Source: an uncultured bacterium
Lineage (GTDB): Bacteria; Bacteroidota; Bacteroidia; Bacteroidales; Bacteroidaceae
Assembly (NCBI GenBank): GCA_946546825.1
Contig: CAMNOK010000009.1
Location: forward strand, 1 to 41,936
Direction: 5' to 3'
Length of the DNA: 41,936 nucleotides
This document shows positions 6,044 through 14,594 of the stretch, piece by piece. The translations under genes and the position numbers were made by a program. The notes below the pieces were generated by a model that saw only the letters and a program-made list of their open reading frames with translations, searched no databases and had not been told where the DNA came from. The stretch's first letter is position 1. The number at the start of each line of letters is the position of its first letter.

Positions 6044-7006
6044 TCATGCCGTACGTTTTTCGCAGTAGCGGGCGAGGTGGTGGAAGAGCAGAAAGAAGAT
6101 TGCACCAGTGATAAGTCCGGCAATGGCATCGATGAGATAATGAGCCTGAATATAGACGGTAGCGGCAAACATCAGCAGGAAAAAGGGTAGAATGAATGCT
6201 ACTAACCGGCAGGAACGTGCTCTTACGGCAAGAAGGAGTAAGACGGTGGTGATGCCTACATGCGAGGAAGGAAAGGCTGCCGTGGGGCGTTCACCGGCAT
6301 TGTGAGCATCTTCCACCAGATGATAGAAAAGTCCATTGTTCCATCCCGGTACAGGTAGAGCTTCCTGATGGGTATTGAAATAGTCGCCCAAAGCGGGAAA
6401 TACACCTTTCGCAATCTGGTCGGTACCTACTGCCAGATAGTAATATTGTGGCCCAGTGACAGGAAGTATGATGAAGATGACGTAATAGACAAAAAAAGCA
6501 CCCATGAGGATAAAGGTCGCTTGCATGAATTCTTTTTCACGAAGGAAGAAATAGTAGAGCAGTACCACGGCCATCAAAGGATAGTAGGACGCATAGCCCA
6601 AGCACATCAGTTCGCTGAACCATGGCTGTGGCATGACTTGAGAGAAGAGCAGGGCGGGTTGACAATGAAAGAACTGTTGCTCCCAACCGGCAAACAAGTG
6701 GTCGAGGTTGGGAAGCAGGCGGTTGATTTCATAGGTATCGGGATACCACCAGGCCAGCAATGCCATTTGTGCTGCCACGCGAAAAAGACGAGTCAGTTGG
6801 CAGGGAACCAGACGATAGACAGTCCACAGGGCTGCTATGATGGCAGCAATGCGTAGTCGTCCGAAAATCATAGCGTCGGGATGTTGTATCTTGGTGTATG
6901 CAAAGAGAATGATGGCCAGTGTAAGTATGAGGTAGGCCACCACCACCCACTCAAAGGCGAAAAGTCCCTTGTGCGATTTCTTTTCTATCTGAAATAGTTT
7001 CTTCAT
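6044..7006 (-). CDS. PAP2-family membrane phosphatase/transferase
   Basis: 320 residues from the start 'MKKLFQIEKKSHKG'. The longer frame reaching 7075 would overlap the upstream gene and adds only polar residues. There are about seven membrane helices. The PAP2 motifs are present: 'GERPTAAFPSSHVG' (residues 238-251) carries the PSxH motif, and 'AHYLIDAIAG' (288-297) carries the H289...D293 catalytic pair. The layout is that of the inositol-phosphotransferase/PAP2 group, which acts on lipid-linked phosphates at the membrane. The gene follows an SDR epimerase by 41 bases and is likely cotranscribed with it. The true substrate is unknown; phosphatidylglycerophosphate, undecaprenyl diphosphate and inositol sphingolipid precursors are all possible. 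Confidence 0.85.
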   Translation of the reverse strand: MKKLFQIEKKSHKGLFAFEWVVVAYLILTLAIILFAYTKIQHPDAMIFGRLRIAAIIAALWTVYRLVPCQLTRLFRVAAQMALLAWWYPDTYEINRLLPNLDHLFAGWEQQFFHCQPALLFSQVMPQPWFSELMCLGYASYYPLMAVVLLYYFFLREKEFMQATFILMGAFFVYYVIFIILPVTGPQYYYLAVGTDQIAKGVFPALGDYFNTHQEALPVPGWNNGLFYHLVEDAHNAGERPTAAFPSSHVGITTVLLLLAVRARSCRLVAFILPFFLLMFAATVYIQAHYLIDAIAGLITGAIFFLLFHHLARYCEKRTA

Positions 7007-7047
7007 AGTTGTCTTTTTTAAAGGCTCATCCATAGAGCGTCTTTTGG

Positions 7048-8052
7048 CTATAGCCATCCGTTCTCCCGATACCATGTAATGGTGTGGTGAACGCCTTCTT
7101 GCAGTGTTACCTGTGGATGGAAGTCCAGCTCGTCAATGGCCGGACGGATGTCGCAACGCCAGTTGCGCTGTCGCAGTATATTGTATTTGTCGTTGTTTAA
7201 GGCCGATATCTTTCCTGTAGCTCTTGCAATATATTCACCGCAGAAGGTGACGATGCGCAATACCCAGATGGGGGCTGTGATGCGTATCCACCATGGTCTG
7301 CCCAGCTCTTCATGGATGTAGTTGCTGAAGGCTGCAGATTGATACACTTGTCCGTCGCTTAAGAAATATTTTCCTCCATTCTTGCCGTGATCGAGAGCAA
7401 GGAATACTGCTTGAACAACATCACTGACATAGACGAAGGTGATATCTTGTTGCCGAAAGCCCACGGCAAAGTCGCTGTGTCCTTTTATGCTCTTTGCCAT
7501 TAGGAAGTAGTCACGCTCGCGCGGTCCATACACCCCTGTCGGTCGAAGAATAACATAGGGAAGCCGGTCTTTTACGTCCTCCAGAATCTGTTCTGCAAGC
7601 AACTTGCTGCGGCCGTAGGCTGTGTTGGGACATGGAGAATCGTTATCAGTGATTTCCTGATAAGGTTGTTGTTCGCGTACAGGACCAAAAACGCTCAGTG
7701 AACTGATGAAGACAAAGCGTACGAGGGATATCTTTAACTCAAGCAGTGCTTCAACCAGGTGGCGTGTACCTTCAGTATTCACGCGAATAAAATCTTCTTG
7801 TCGGATGCACTTTGTTACGCCAGCAGCATGAACGACATAGTCGAAGTGATGATGAGCCAAGGCTTGCAACAATTGTTCTTTGCTATCGAGGTCCAGCTCA
7901 AGAAACTTGATTCTCGGATCAGTGAGAAAGCGTCGTGAGCTACTACGACGCATACCGGCCCACACTTCCATGCCACGGTTAAGAGCTTCTTCAACAATGA
8001 AGCTCCCAATAAAACCGCTGGCTCCTGTCACTAAAATTTTTTTTTGTTCCAT
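7048..8052 (-). CDS. NAD-dependent epimerase/dehydratase (extended SDR)
   Basis: 334 residues. The Rossmann glycine motif 'GASGFIG' lies at residues 10-16, the 'HAAGV' strand near 75-79, the serine region 'FISSLSVFG' at 115-123 and the catalytic Y146-x3-K150 in 'YGRSK'. These are the complete signatures of the extended SDR family. The late region 'ILRPTGVYGPRERDY' is typical of sugar-nucleotide epimerases and dihydroflavonol-reductase-like members. It probably acts on a sugar nucleotide or a lipid-linked intermediate in the cytosol. It leads the two-gene unit with the PAP2 gene and is divergent from RNase R. Confidence 0.9.
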   Translation of the reverse strand: MEQKKILVTGASGFIGSFIVEEALNRGMEVWAGMRRSSSRRFLTDPRIKFLELDLDSKEQLLQALAHHHFDYVVHAAGVTKCIRQEDFIRVNTEGTRHLVEALLELKISLVRFVFISSLSVFGPVREQQPYQEITDNDSPCPNTAYGRSKLLAEQILEDVKDRLPYVILRPTGVYGPRERDYFLMAKSIKGHSDFAVGFRQQDITFVYVSDVVQAVFLALDHGKNGGKYFLSDGQVYQSAAFSNYIHEELGRPWWIRITAPIWVLRIVTFCGEYIARATGKISALNNDKYNILRQRNWRCDIRPAIDELDFHPQVTLQEGVHHTITWYRENGWL

Positions 8053-8060
8053 TCAGACGG

Positions 8061-8068
8061 CAAAGGTA
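8061..8068 (-). promoter_or_regulatory. -7 element (TACCTTTG, minus strand) of the epimerase/PAP2 unit
   Basis: On the minus strand TACCTTTG ends 8 bases before the epimerase ATG at 8052. It lies back to back with the RNase R promoter in a 93-base intergenic region. The short distance suggests a nearly leaderless mRNA. Confidence 0.6.
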
Positions 8069-8111
8069 GAAAATATTTATCAATTATAAATTATAAATTA
8101 CAAATAATTTG

Positions 8112-8119
8112 TATCTTTG
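8112..8119 (+). promoter_or_regulatory. -7 element (TATCTTTG) of RNase R
   Basis: TATCTTTG matches TAnnTTTG and lies 26 bases before the ATG at 8146. The upstream sequence is AT-rich with repeated ATTATAAA but has no clear TTTG at -33. Confidence 0.55.
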
Positions 8120-8145
8120 CATAGTGATGATAATACCTATTGACT

Positions 8146-10341
8146 ATGGCAAAAGAAAAGAAAGCCGGTAAGCGGCATATCAATAAGGCACAGATTGCAG
8201 AGATGTTACAGACTCTATTTGTGTCACAACCCAGTAGGACGTTTTCGTTTAAGGAGGTGTTCAAGGAACTGAAGTTGAAGACCCATCCGGAGAAAATGCT
8301 CGCTATCGACGTGATGGAAGAAATGGCTTGGGATGATGTCTTGACTCGTGTCACTGATAGCTCTTACCGACTGAGTCATGGCGGTCAGGTTCAAGAGGGA
8401 ACTTTTGTTCGTAAGTCTAATGGAAAGAACTCTGTTATACCTGATGAAGGCGGCTTGCCAATCTTTGTGTCAGAGCGCAACTCGCTTTCAGCTTTCAATG
8501 GTGATCGTGTTCGCTTTTCATTTATGGCGCGCAGGAGAAATCACATCAAGGAAGCCATGGTGCTCGAAATTCTGAAACGTGCCAAAGAGACCTTTGTCGG
8601 TAGGCTGCGTGTAGATGATGATATGGCCTACTTGGTAACCCAGGAGAATCTTTTTGTCAATGATATCTTGATTCCTAAGCGTTATCTGCATGGTGGTAAG
8701 ACTGATGATAAGGCCCTGGTAAGGGTGGTGCAGTGGCCAGACGCTGACCATAAGAATATGGTAGGAGAGGTCGTAGATATACTGGGAAAGACTGGTGAGA
8801 ACAATGCCGAGATGCATGCCATCTTGGCTCAGTACGGGCTTCCTTACCGGTATCCGAAGGAGGTGGAAGAGGCTGCTAACAAGATTAGTGGAGATATCAC
8901 TGACGAAGATTTGGCGGAGCGTGAGGATTTCCGTGATGTGTGGACCTGCACCATCGACCCACATGACGCTAAAGACTTCGATGATGCTTTGTCCATCAGG
9001 AAACTAAAAGCTGACAGCGAGAAACAAGCTCTTTGGGAAGTTGGTGTACACATTGCAGACGTGAGCCACTATGTGACAGAAGGTTCCATTATAGACAAGG
9101 AGGCACAGAAGCGTGCCACGAGTGTCTATCTTGTTGACCGTACCATTCCGATGTTGCCAGAACGCCTATGTAACTATATCTGCTCCCTGAGACCTGATGA
9201 GGACAAACTGGCCTATAGTGTCATCTTTAACTTGGATGATGAGGCCTATGTGAAGAATTACCGCATTGTTCATACCGTGATTCGAAGCAACCGTCGCTAT
9301 GCCTATGAGGAAGTTCAGAAGGTCATAGAAGATAATCGAGGCAACAAGAAACCCTCAGATGTCAATAGTGGGGAACCTTATACAGAGCAACTATTGCAGC
9401 TGGATCGGTTGGCCAAGTGTCTTAGGGAGAGAAGGTTTAAAAACGGAGCCATCAAATTCGACCGTGAGGAACTGCACTTTGATGTTGACGAAAAGGGAAA
9501 GCCCACGCGTTGTTACTTCAAACGCTCGTTGGATGCCAACCAGCTTATAGAAGAGTTCATGCTGCTGGCCAACCGTACGGTAGCGGAAAGTGTGGGCAAG
9601 GTGGGGAAAGGCAAAAAGGCCAAGACTCTTCCTTACCGCGTCCACGACAATCCAGACCCAGTAAAGTTGGAGACTTTGCGACAGTTTATCACGCGCTTCG
9701 GTTACAAAATCAAGACGGCCGGCACCAAGGGCGAAACGGCGCGTTCGCTCAATAAGCTGATGGATGATGTGGCTGGCCACAGCGAGCAGAAGCTCATAGA
9801 GACCGTGGCATTGCGTGCCATGATGAAGGCAAAATATTCAACGCATAACATTGGCCACTTTGGTCTGGCTTTTGACTACTATACACATTTCACCAGTCCT
9901 ATTCGCCGATATCCTGATACTATGGTGCACCGTCTGCTTACGCGTTATGCTAATGGTGAACGCAGTGCCAATCAGAAATATTATGAGGAGCTATGTGAGC
10001 ACTCCAGTGCCATGGAGCAGATTGCGGCCAATGCAGAGCGCGACTCCATTAAATATAAGATGGTGGAGTTTATGGAAGATAAGATCGGTGAAATCTTTGA
10101 GGCCCACATCAGTGGTATTCAAAGCTACGGAATATACTGCGAGATTGATGAGAACCACTGCGAGGGGATGGTGCCAATGCGCGACCTTGATGACGACTAC
10201 TATGAATTTGATGAAAAAAACTACTGCTTAGTAGGCCGTCGTCGTCATCACCGTTACCAACTGGGAGATGCCATCACCATCCGTGTAGCGCGTGCCAACC
10301 TTGAAAAACGACAGTTGGACTTCACTTTAGTTGAAAGATAG
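8146..10341 (+). CDS. rnr: Ribonuclease R
   Basis: 731 residues from ATG 8146; an in-frame TTG six bases earlier is not needed. Domains in order are an N-terminal winged-helix-like segment (about 10-80), two cold-shock/OB domains (about 85-240), the RNB exonuclease domain with the metal-binding aspartates of 'DPHDAKDFDDALS' (D271, D274, D277, D279, D280), and a C-terminal S1 domain ('GIYCEIDENHCEGMVP'). It is a processive 3'-5' exoribonuclease that degrades structured RNA and takes part in rRNA quality control. The long lysine-rich tail seen in Escherichia coli is absent, as in other Bacteroidota. Monocistronic, with its own promoter. Confidence 0.95.
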   Translation: MAKEKKAGKRHINKAQIAEMLQTLFVSQPSRTFSFKEVFKELKLKTHPEKMLAIDVMEEMAWDDVLTRVTDSSYRLSHGGQVQEGTFVRKSNGKNSVIPDEGGLPIFVSERNSLSAFNGDRVRFSFMARRRNHIKEAMVLEILKRAKETFVGRLRVDDDMAYLVTQENLFVNDILIPKRYLHGGKTDDKALVRVVQWPDADHKNMVGEVVDILGKTGENNAEMHAILAQYGLPYRYPKEVEEAANKISGDITDEDLAEREDFRDVWTCTIDPHDAKDFDDALSIRKLKADSEKQALWEVGVHIADVSHYVTEGSIIDKEAQKRATSVYLVDRTIPMLPERLCNYICSLRPDEDKLAYSVIFNLDDEAYVKNYRIVHTVIRSNRRYAYEEVQKVIEDNRGNKKPSDVNSGEPYTEQLLQLDRLAKCLRERRFKNGAIKFDREELHFDVDEKGKPTRCYFKRSLDANQLIEEFMLLANRTVAESVGKVGKGKKAKTLPYRVHDNPDPVKLETLRQFITRFGYKIKTAGTKGETARSLNKLMDDVAGHSEQKLIETVALRAMMKAKYSTHNIGHFGLAFDYYTHFTSPIRRYPDTMVHRLLTRYANGERSANQKYYEELCEHSSAMEQIAANAERDSIKYKMVEFMEDKIGEIFEAHISGIQSYGIYCEIDENHCEGMVPMRDLDDDYYEFDEKNYCLVGRRRHHRYQLGDAITIRVARANLEKRQLDFTLVER

Positions 10342-10352
10342 AAATAAAAAGC

Positions 10353-10389
10353 GAACAGTGAATGGCAAGTACTTCTCCATTCACTGTTC
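10353..10389. terminator. Bidirectional terminator hairpin between convergent genes
   Basis: Perfect 13-bp arms (GAACAGTGAATGG and CCATTCACTGTTC) around an 11-base loop, with AAATAAAAA before and AT-rich sequence after. It lies between the ends of RNase R and the DUF3108 gene and can serve both. Confidence 0.75.
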
Positions 10390-10413
10390 ACTAAATATAT
10401 CGTCCCATATCTT

Positions 10414-11223
10414 TTATTTAACAATAGAGGTAATGGGGTTGCGTTGTCCACTCATGCCAACCAGGAAAGCCTTGGCAGCCCCGAAGCGAAGGAACATGTC
10501 CAGTCGAACGGGGATATGGTTCTGGTCATCAGTGATATAGAATCGTACAATCTCCTTGTATTTTCCTTTCTCCAGTTCCATGTAGGAAAGTTGCAGGCAA
10601 CGGTACTTGACTCCATTGTCGGCCTTAATGGTAGATTTCCCTCCATAGCGCAGCTGTGCGGGGGTGCGGCCATCGCCATCGGCAATGGGGAATTTCAGAA
10701 TATAACCCTTCTTCCAACCATCAGGGTTGAAAGACCGGGCGCGCAGAAACATGTTCAGCATGTCGAAGATGCAGTCATCGTAAGAGTTTTGTATCCAGGT
10801 ATGCTCACCGTTATTATGCTGACGGTGCTGACGCACATTACACTTACCTCCCTTGTAGTTGTAGAACACCTCATCTACCGTGTAGCGTTTTCCTTCGCGT
10901 GCACCTTTTCTATAATAGAGCGGTGCCATGTCTGCAGAAGAGTAGCAGAGCAGTGTGTCGCGCAAGACAAACATCTCGTCAACCTTGCGGTTGCCCCGCG
11001 TTGTCAGTGATGCGCGGTAGGCGGGTATGCCGTTATAGTTACTCCTCACCAGCGACATAGAGGCCGTTCCAGCTTTCACCCATACGAACTTCCAGTTGTA
11101 GTATAGGTTATACGACAAGTACTCGCCCGACTTAAAGGCTGTGTTCTTGTAAGTGCACTGTCCCAGGGCAGTCTGTATGAGCAGACTTTGCAGTAGCAGT
11201 AGGATTAAAAATTTCTTGTTCAT
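10414..11223 (-). CDS. DUF3108 domain-containing exported protein
   Basis: 269 residues with a signal peptide ('MNKKFLILLLLQSLLIQTAL', cleavage before QC). The mature part has the DUF3108 pattern: 'FKSGEYLSYNLYYNWKFVWV' followed by 'AGTASM', then alternating strands, and the late motifs 'RFYITDDQNHIPVRL' and a C-terminal 'GAAKAFLVGMSG'. DUF3108 proteins are periplasmic or outer-membrane-associated beta proteins of unknown function, and are frequent in Bacteroidota. The gene follows the GH89 gene after 40 bases and is the last of a probable four-gene operon. No catalytic residues can be proposed. Confidence 0.82.
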   Translation of the reverse strand: MNKKFLILLLLQSLLIQTALGQCTYKNTAFKSGEYLSYNLYYNWKFVWVKAGTASMSLVRSNYNGIPAYRASLTTRGNRKVDEMFVLRDTLLCYSSADMAPLYYRKGAREGKRYTVDEVFYNYKGGKCNVRQHRQHNNGEHTWIQNSYDDCIFDMLNMFLRARSFNPDGWKKGYILKFPIADGDGRTPAQLRYGGKSTIKADNGVKYRCLQLSYMELEKGKYKEIVRFYITDDQNHIPVRLDMFLRFGAAKAFLVGMSGQRNPITSIVK

Positions 11224-11263
11224 ATCTTTCTTGTAGTATTATTTTGCTTCGTTAGATGTCATG

Positions 11264-14200
11264 TTATCTTGCAACAAACTTCTTTCCGTGTGCCACTACA
11301 ATGCCTTTACCTTGCTTCTTTGTAATGGGCCTTCCTGTTAGGTCATAGTGGCGTTCCTGTGTCTTTTCACTTTCAACATTCGTTGTCTCAATGCCAGTAG
11401 GAACCATTTCCAATGAAATGGTGTTGGAAGCTTCTGGTGTGGCATCCTTTGGGAGTATGGCCGTGTTTTTGGCAATCGACGTTGACGTTGAAAGGTTGAG
11501 TGTGGCCGTTTCAGAGACATCTGTAGAGATCGTATAGACGCTCTTTGGCGTGAGTCCCGTACGATAGGTACACACTCCTTTCAGCATATTTTCTATAGGG
11601 GAGGCAGTCTGTGTAGTTACTGTAAATCCGTGGTCTCCATTTTCAGCTTTCGCGATGTAGCCACTTCCTGCTGGCAATATGGTTCCTGTTTCCAGTCGTT
11701 TCAGGGAGGCCACGCTGTTCTCGACTTTGGTCAGGGCGTAAACCTCCACGTCGTTAGGCACCAGTACGTTTACTGGAAAGGCGAATGTCGTCCATCCGTT
11801 GGTGATGCTTAACGGCAAGGTTGTAACCTCCTTGACCAGAAAGACATTTCCGGCATCGCTGAAAGCATCACGCCAATAGCCAATGTTGCGTGCGGTGGTA
11901 TTACTGTTAGCATAAAACGAGTTCAAGTAGTTGTTGCCGGTCACCTGTTCGTCTTTTGCCACCCAGCGTCCACTACCATCTCCTTCAAAGGTGTAGGGAC
12001 GTCCCCATTCGCGTCGGGCTGTGGTAACCAGTTGTCCATAGTCCACGTTGCCAATGTAGAAGTTTGTCTGTGCGTTGATGATGTAAGTCTTATATCCTTC
12101 TTTGTCAAAGCGCCATAGTGTGGTGCAGAAGTTGGAAGCTATTTTATTGTCGGAGGCAATAGCTGTCGTCACGTTTCTGGATGCCTGTGAACTACTCACG
12201 TTTCCGTCCTTGTCTGCAACGGCTCCGAAATTTCCTACTACGGCGTTGCCACGGGTGAAGATAATCTGGTAGATCTTCTCCGGGTCCATCCAATCGTTGA
12301 AGTCGGAATGATCCCATCCTTCAGGGTCGAAATCTGAAAAAAAACGCTGATACATGGCTTTGGCAGTTTCCACGGGGTCACCGACGGCTTCGCTGCTGAA
12401 TGTTCCGTAGGCATAGGGTGCCTGCGCAGGCAAATAGGATATATTGTCCTTTCCTTCTTCGCCAGTGGCGAAGGGCCATTCGTAGTTGTCGAACCAATTC
12501 TGTTGTTGCATGCCTTTGTCGAAGAAGGCAGCCCAGCGTGGATAGTAGTAGCTCGAAAGTAGTCCGTTCCATTCACGATTGGCATAGTCATGTAGTCCAC
12601 CGTTATCACATTGCGCCTTCTCTCCCCATGTGGTAATCAGCATGCGAGCATTTTTTTCGTATAGTGCTTTCTCGGCTTCTGTCGTTCCGAGTTGTCGTGC
12701 TAACTCAGTCCATGTTCCGAGGCGGAATTCGCGTCGTGTTCCGAGCAGGGTGTCTTGTGCCAATATGAGATCAAGGAAGTCGGCCTGAATTTTCTTTCGT
12801 TCCACGTCAGTTGTGGCCAGTGAGAGGTTGTCAAGTGTTTGCTTACCGTAGTCGGCCAGTGCTTGTCGCATGATGTCCACCAGGTCGTACTGGTAGTTTT
12901 CGTTGTCTTTCAGTTTATCTGATACGAGGAGCATCTCGTATGCGGCCGTTCGAAGGTCTTCAATGCTCCAATACCAGGAGGAGAAGGCCCATGTGCTGAC
13001 GGTTTTTGGCGATGTGGCCGGCCGTTGCATGAATACCGATTCTGTAGTTCCCTGCTGTTGGGTTGACGAGCAGTTATAGACGCCTTTGGCCAGGCGTGTC
13101 CATGCGCTGAGCAGTTTATCAAAGGTTTCCTTGTCGCTATCGGCCGTTACTCCATAGCGTATTGTCACATAGTCTTTAAGCCATGTGTCCTGTGTGTATT
13201 TCTGGTCGGCAGTCCAAGGCAGCAGGTACAACATGTCGTAGAGCATGGGATTGTTCTCAATGCCTTCTGGAATGGCGCCAATGCCCTGCAAGTTGTTCTG
13301 GGTCTGTAGGTCACAAGCCCCATAGAAGCTTTGCATGACACGGTTGAGGCGTCCGAAGAGTCCGATGTTACCGCCGAAGTTACTCGTCATTCCCCATACC
13401 CATTCGTGTTTGTTTCCGTTGACATCGGTAGCATTTCCTCCCAGTGATGTTTCTCCGTTGGAATCACCGTGTAGGTTCAGGATGAGGAGACGTCCCTTGG
13501 GTATGGTCGTCGTCAGAGCTGTCGTGGGATTTTCTTGCCAGTGCTGTGCCACCCATATTGCTTCTGGATCATAAGCCTGTAGTGCCTCCCACATGGCATT
13601 GATGGATGTCTTAGGTGTTACACCGCTGGGCACGACCCCCTCGTGGAATGGGTCAATGGCAAAGTAATGGGTGGATAGGTCTTCGCCGAAGACATTGTCA
13701 ATAGCCTTATAGTATTGGGCGGCAAACTCTTTCAGCTTGTTGGCGTTGTTGACAAACCAAGGCCGTTCAAACTGATTCCACTTGCCGCTGCTCACTATTT
13801 GTGAGGCTGTCCATCCTTCAGTGTTCTTGGTGGCATAACTAAGGAAGTTCTTAGGAATCATGCCTACATATCCAGGTATGACGGGTGTCATGCCAAAGTC
13901 ATGAAGACGGCGGAAGATTTTTTTTCCCAATTGTTTTTGTTGCTCATACCAGCTTTCGGGTTGTGGACCTCCCCACTGTGTCATGTTGTTCATGAAGAAC
14001 CAGCCATAATAGGCACCGCCGGTAACAAACTCGTTCACTTGGTCCAGGCTGGTATAGCCGTAGCCGTTGATGAGCAGTTCACGCCACACACACTCCATGC
14101 CTTGGATGATGAGAGGTAGGTTGATGCCGTGCAGCGCCATCCAGTCTATCTCTTGTTGCCATCTGTCCCATCCCCAGAATGACATGGTGTAGCTGTGGGT

Positions 14201-14575
14201 GCAGAAGTTCAGGTAGTAGCGGTAGTCCACCTTCGACTCGTGTCGCTCCTCGGCCATGGCGGGCAGTGTGGCGGGCAGTTGTCCTTTAGGGTTGTTCCAG
14301 CTGATATCCACGCCAGCCTTATGCTGTAGATACCAGTTGATTCCAACGGCCAGACTGATGGTGTTGTTTCCCTTGACCGAAATCTTTGTTCCATCGCATG
14401 ATACCACGAAGTAGTCTTTGTCTGCATCTTCGTGTTCTAAGTTATATTCGAATTTTGAAGCATCACTGTTGTTGGGAAGAATGCGACCGAGTAATCCTTC
14501 AATGGCTTCGTTTTGTGCAAAGCTGCCAATGCTTGTAAGCAGACATGTTGCAATGGTAGATATAACTTTTTTCAT
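11264..14575 (-). CDS. GH89 alpha-N-acetylglucosaminidase with T9SS-like C-terminal tail
   Basis: 1103 residues with a signal peptide (cleavage near residue 20). Residues about 25-105 form the N-terminal NAGLU domain. The TIM barrel begins with 'YRYYLNFCTHSYTMSFWGWD', and the two candidate catalytic acids are E312 in 'DPFHEGVVP' and E437 in 'GAIPEGIENNPMLYD'. A helical C-terminal NAGLU domain extends to about residue 750. The protein is longer than the core family because of an added beta region, ending in 'IETTNVESEKTQERHYDLTG' and 'VVAHGKKFVAR', a T9SS type A-like sorting tail. It would release terminal alpha-linked GlcNAc, as found on gastric mucin or heparan sulfate. Exported and probably anchored or released by the T9SS encoded in this window. 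Confidence 0.93.
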   Translation of the reverse strand: MKKVISTIATCLLTSIGSFAQNEAIEGLLGRILPNNSDASKFEYNLEHEDADKDYFVVSCDGTKISVKGNNTISLAVGINWYLQHKAGVDISWNNPKGQLPATLPAMAEERHESKVDYRYYLNFCTHSYTMSFWGWDRWQQEIDWMALHGINLPLIIQGMECVWRELLINGYGYTSLDQVNEFVTGGAYYGWFFMNNMTQWGGPQPESWYEQQKQLGKKIFRRLHDFGMTPVIPGYVGMIPKNFLSYATKNTEGWTASQIVSSGKWNQFERPWFVNNANKLKEFAAQYYKAIDNVFGEDLSTHYFAIDPFHEGVVPSGVTPKTSINAMWEALQAYDPEAIWVAQHWQENPTTALTTTIPKGRLLILNLHGDSNGETSLGGNATDVNGNKHEWVWGMTSNFGGNIGLFGRLNRVMQSFYGACDLQTQNNLQGIGAIPEGIENNPMLYDMLYLLPWTADQKYTQDTWLKDYVTIRYGVTADSDKETFDKLLSAWTRLAKGVYNCSSTQQQGTTESVFMQRPATSPKTVSTWAFSSWYWSIEDLRTAAYEMLLVSDKLKDNENYQYDLVDIMRQALADYGKQTLDNLSLATTDVERKKIQADFLDLILAQDTLLGTRREFRLGTWTELARQLGTTEAEKALYEKNARMLITTWGEKAQCDNGGLHDYANREWNGLLSSYYYPRWAAFFDKGMQQQNWFDNYEWPFATGEEGKDNISYLPAQAPYAYGTFSSEAVGDPVETAKAMYQRFFSDFDPEGWDHSDFNDWMDPEKIYQIIFTRGNAVVGNFGAVADKDGNVSSSQASRNVTTAIASDNKIASNFCTTLWRFDKEGYKTYIINAQTNFYIGNVDYGQLVTTARREWGRPYTFEGDGSGRWVAKDEQVTGNNYLNSFYANSNTTARNIGYWRDAFSDAGNVFLVKEVTTLPLSITNGWTTFAFPVNVLVPNDVEVYALTKVENSVASLKRLETGTILPAGSGYIAKAENGDHGFTVTTQTASPIENMLKGVCTYRTGLTPKSVYTISTDVSETATLNLSTSTSIAKNTAILPKDATPEASNTISLEMVPTGIETTNVESEKTQERHYDLTGRPITKKQGKGIVVAHGKKFVAR

Positions 14576-14594
14576 AAGGCTGAATAAATGTTGT

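Noticed and set aside
6044..7075. Start of the PAP2 gene at 7075
   Set aside because: That start overlaps the upstream epimerase gene and adds 23 polar residues; the start at 7006 fits a membrane protein and the spacing.
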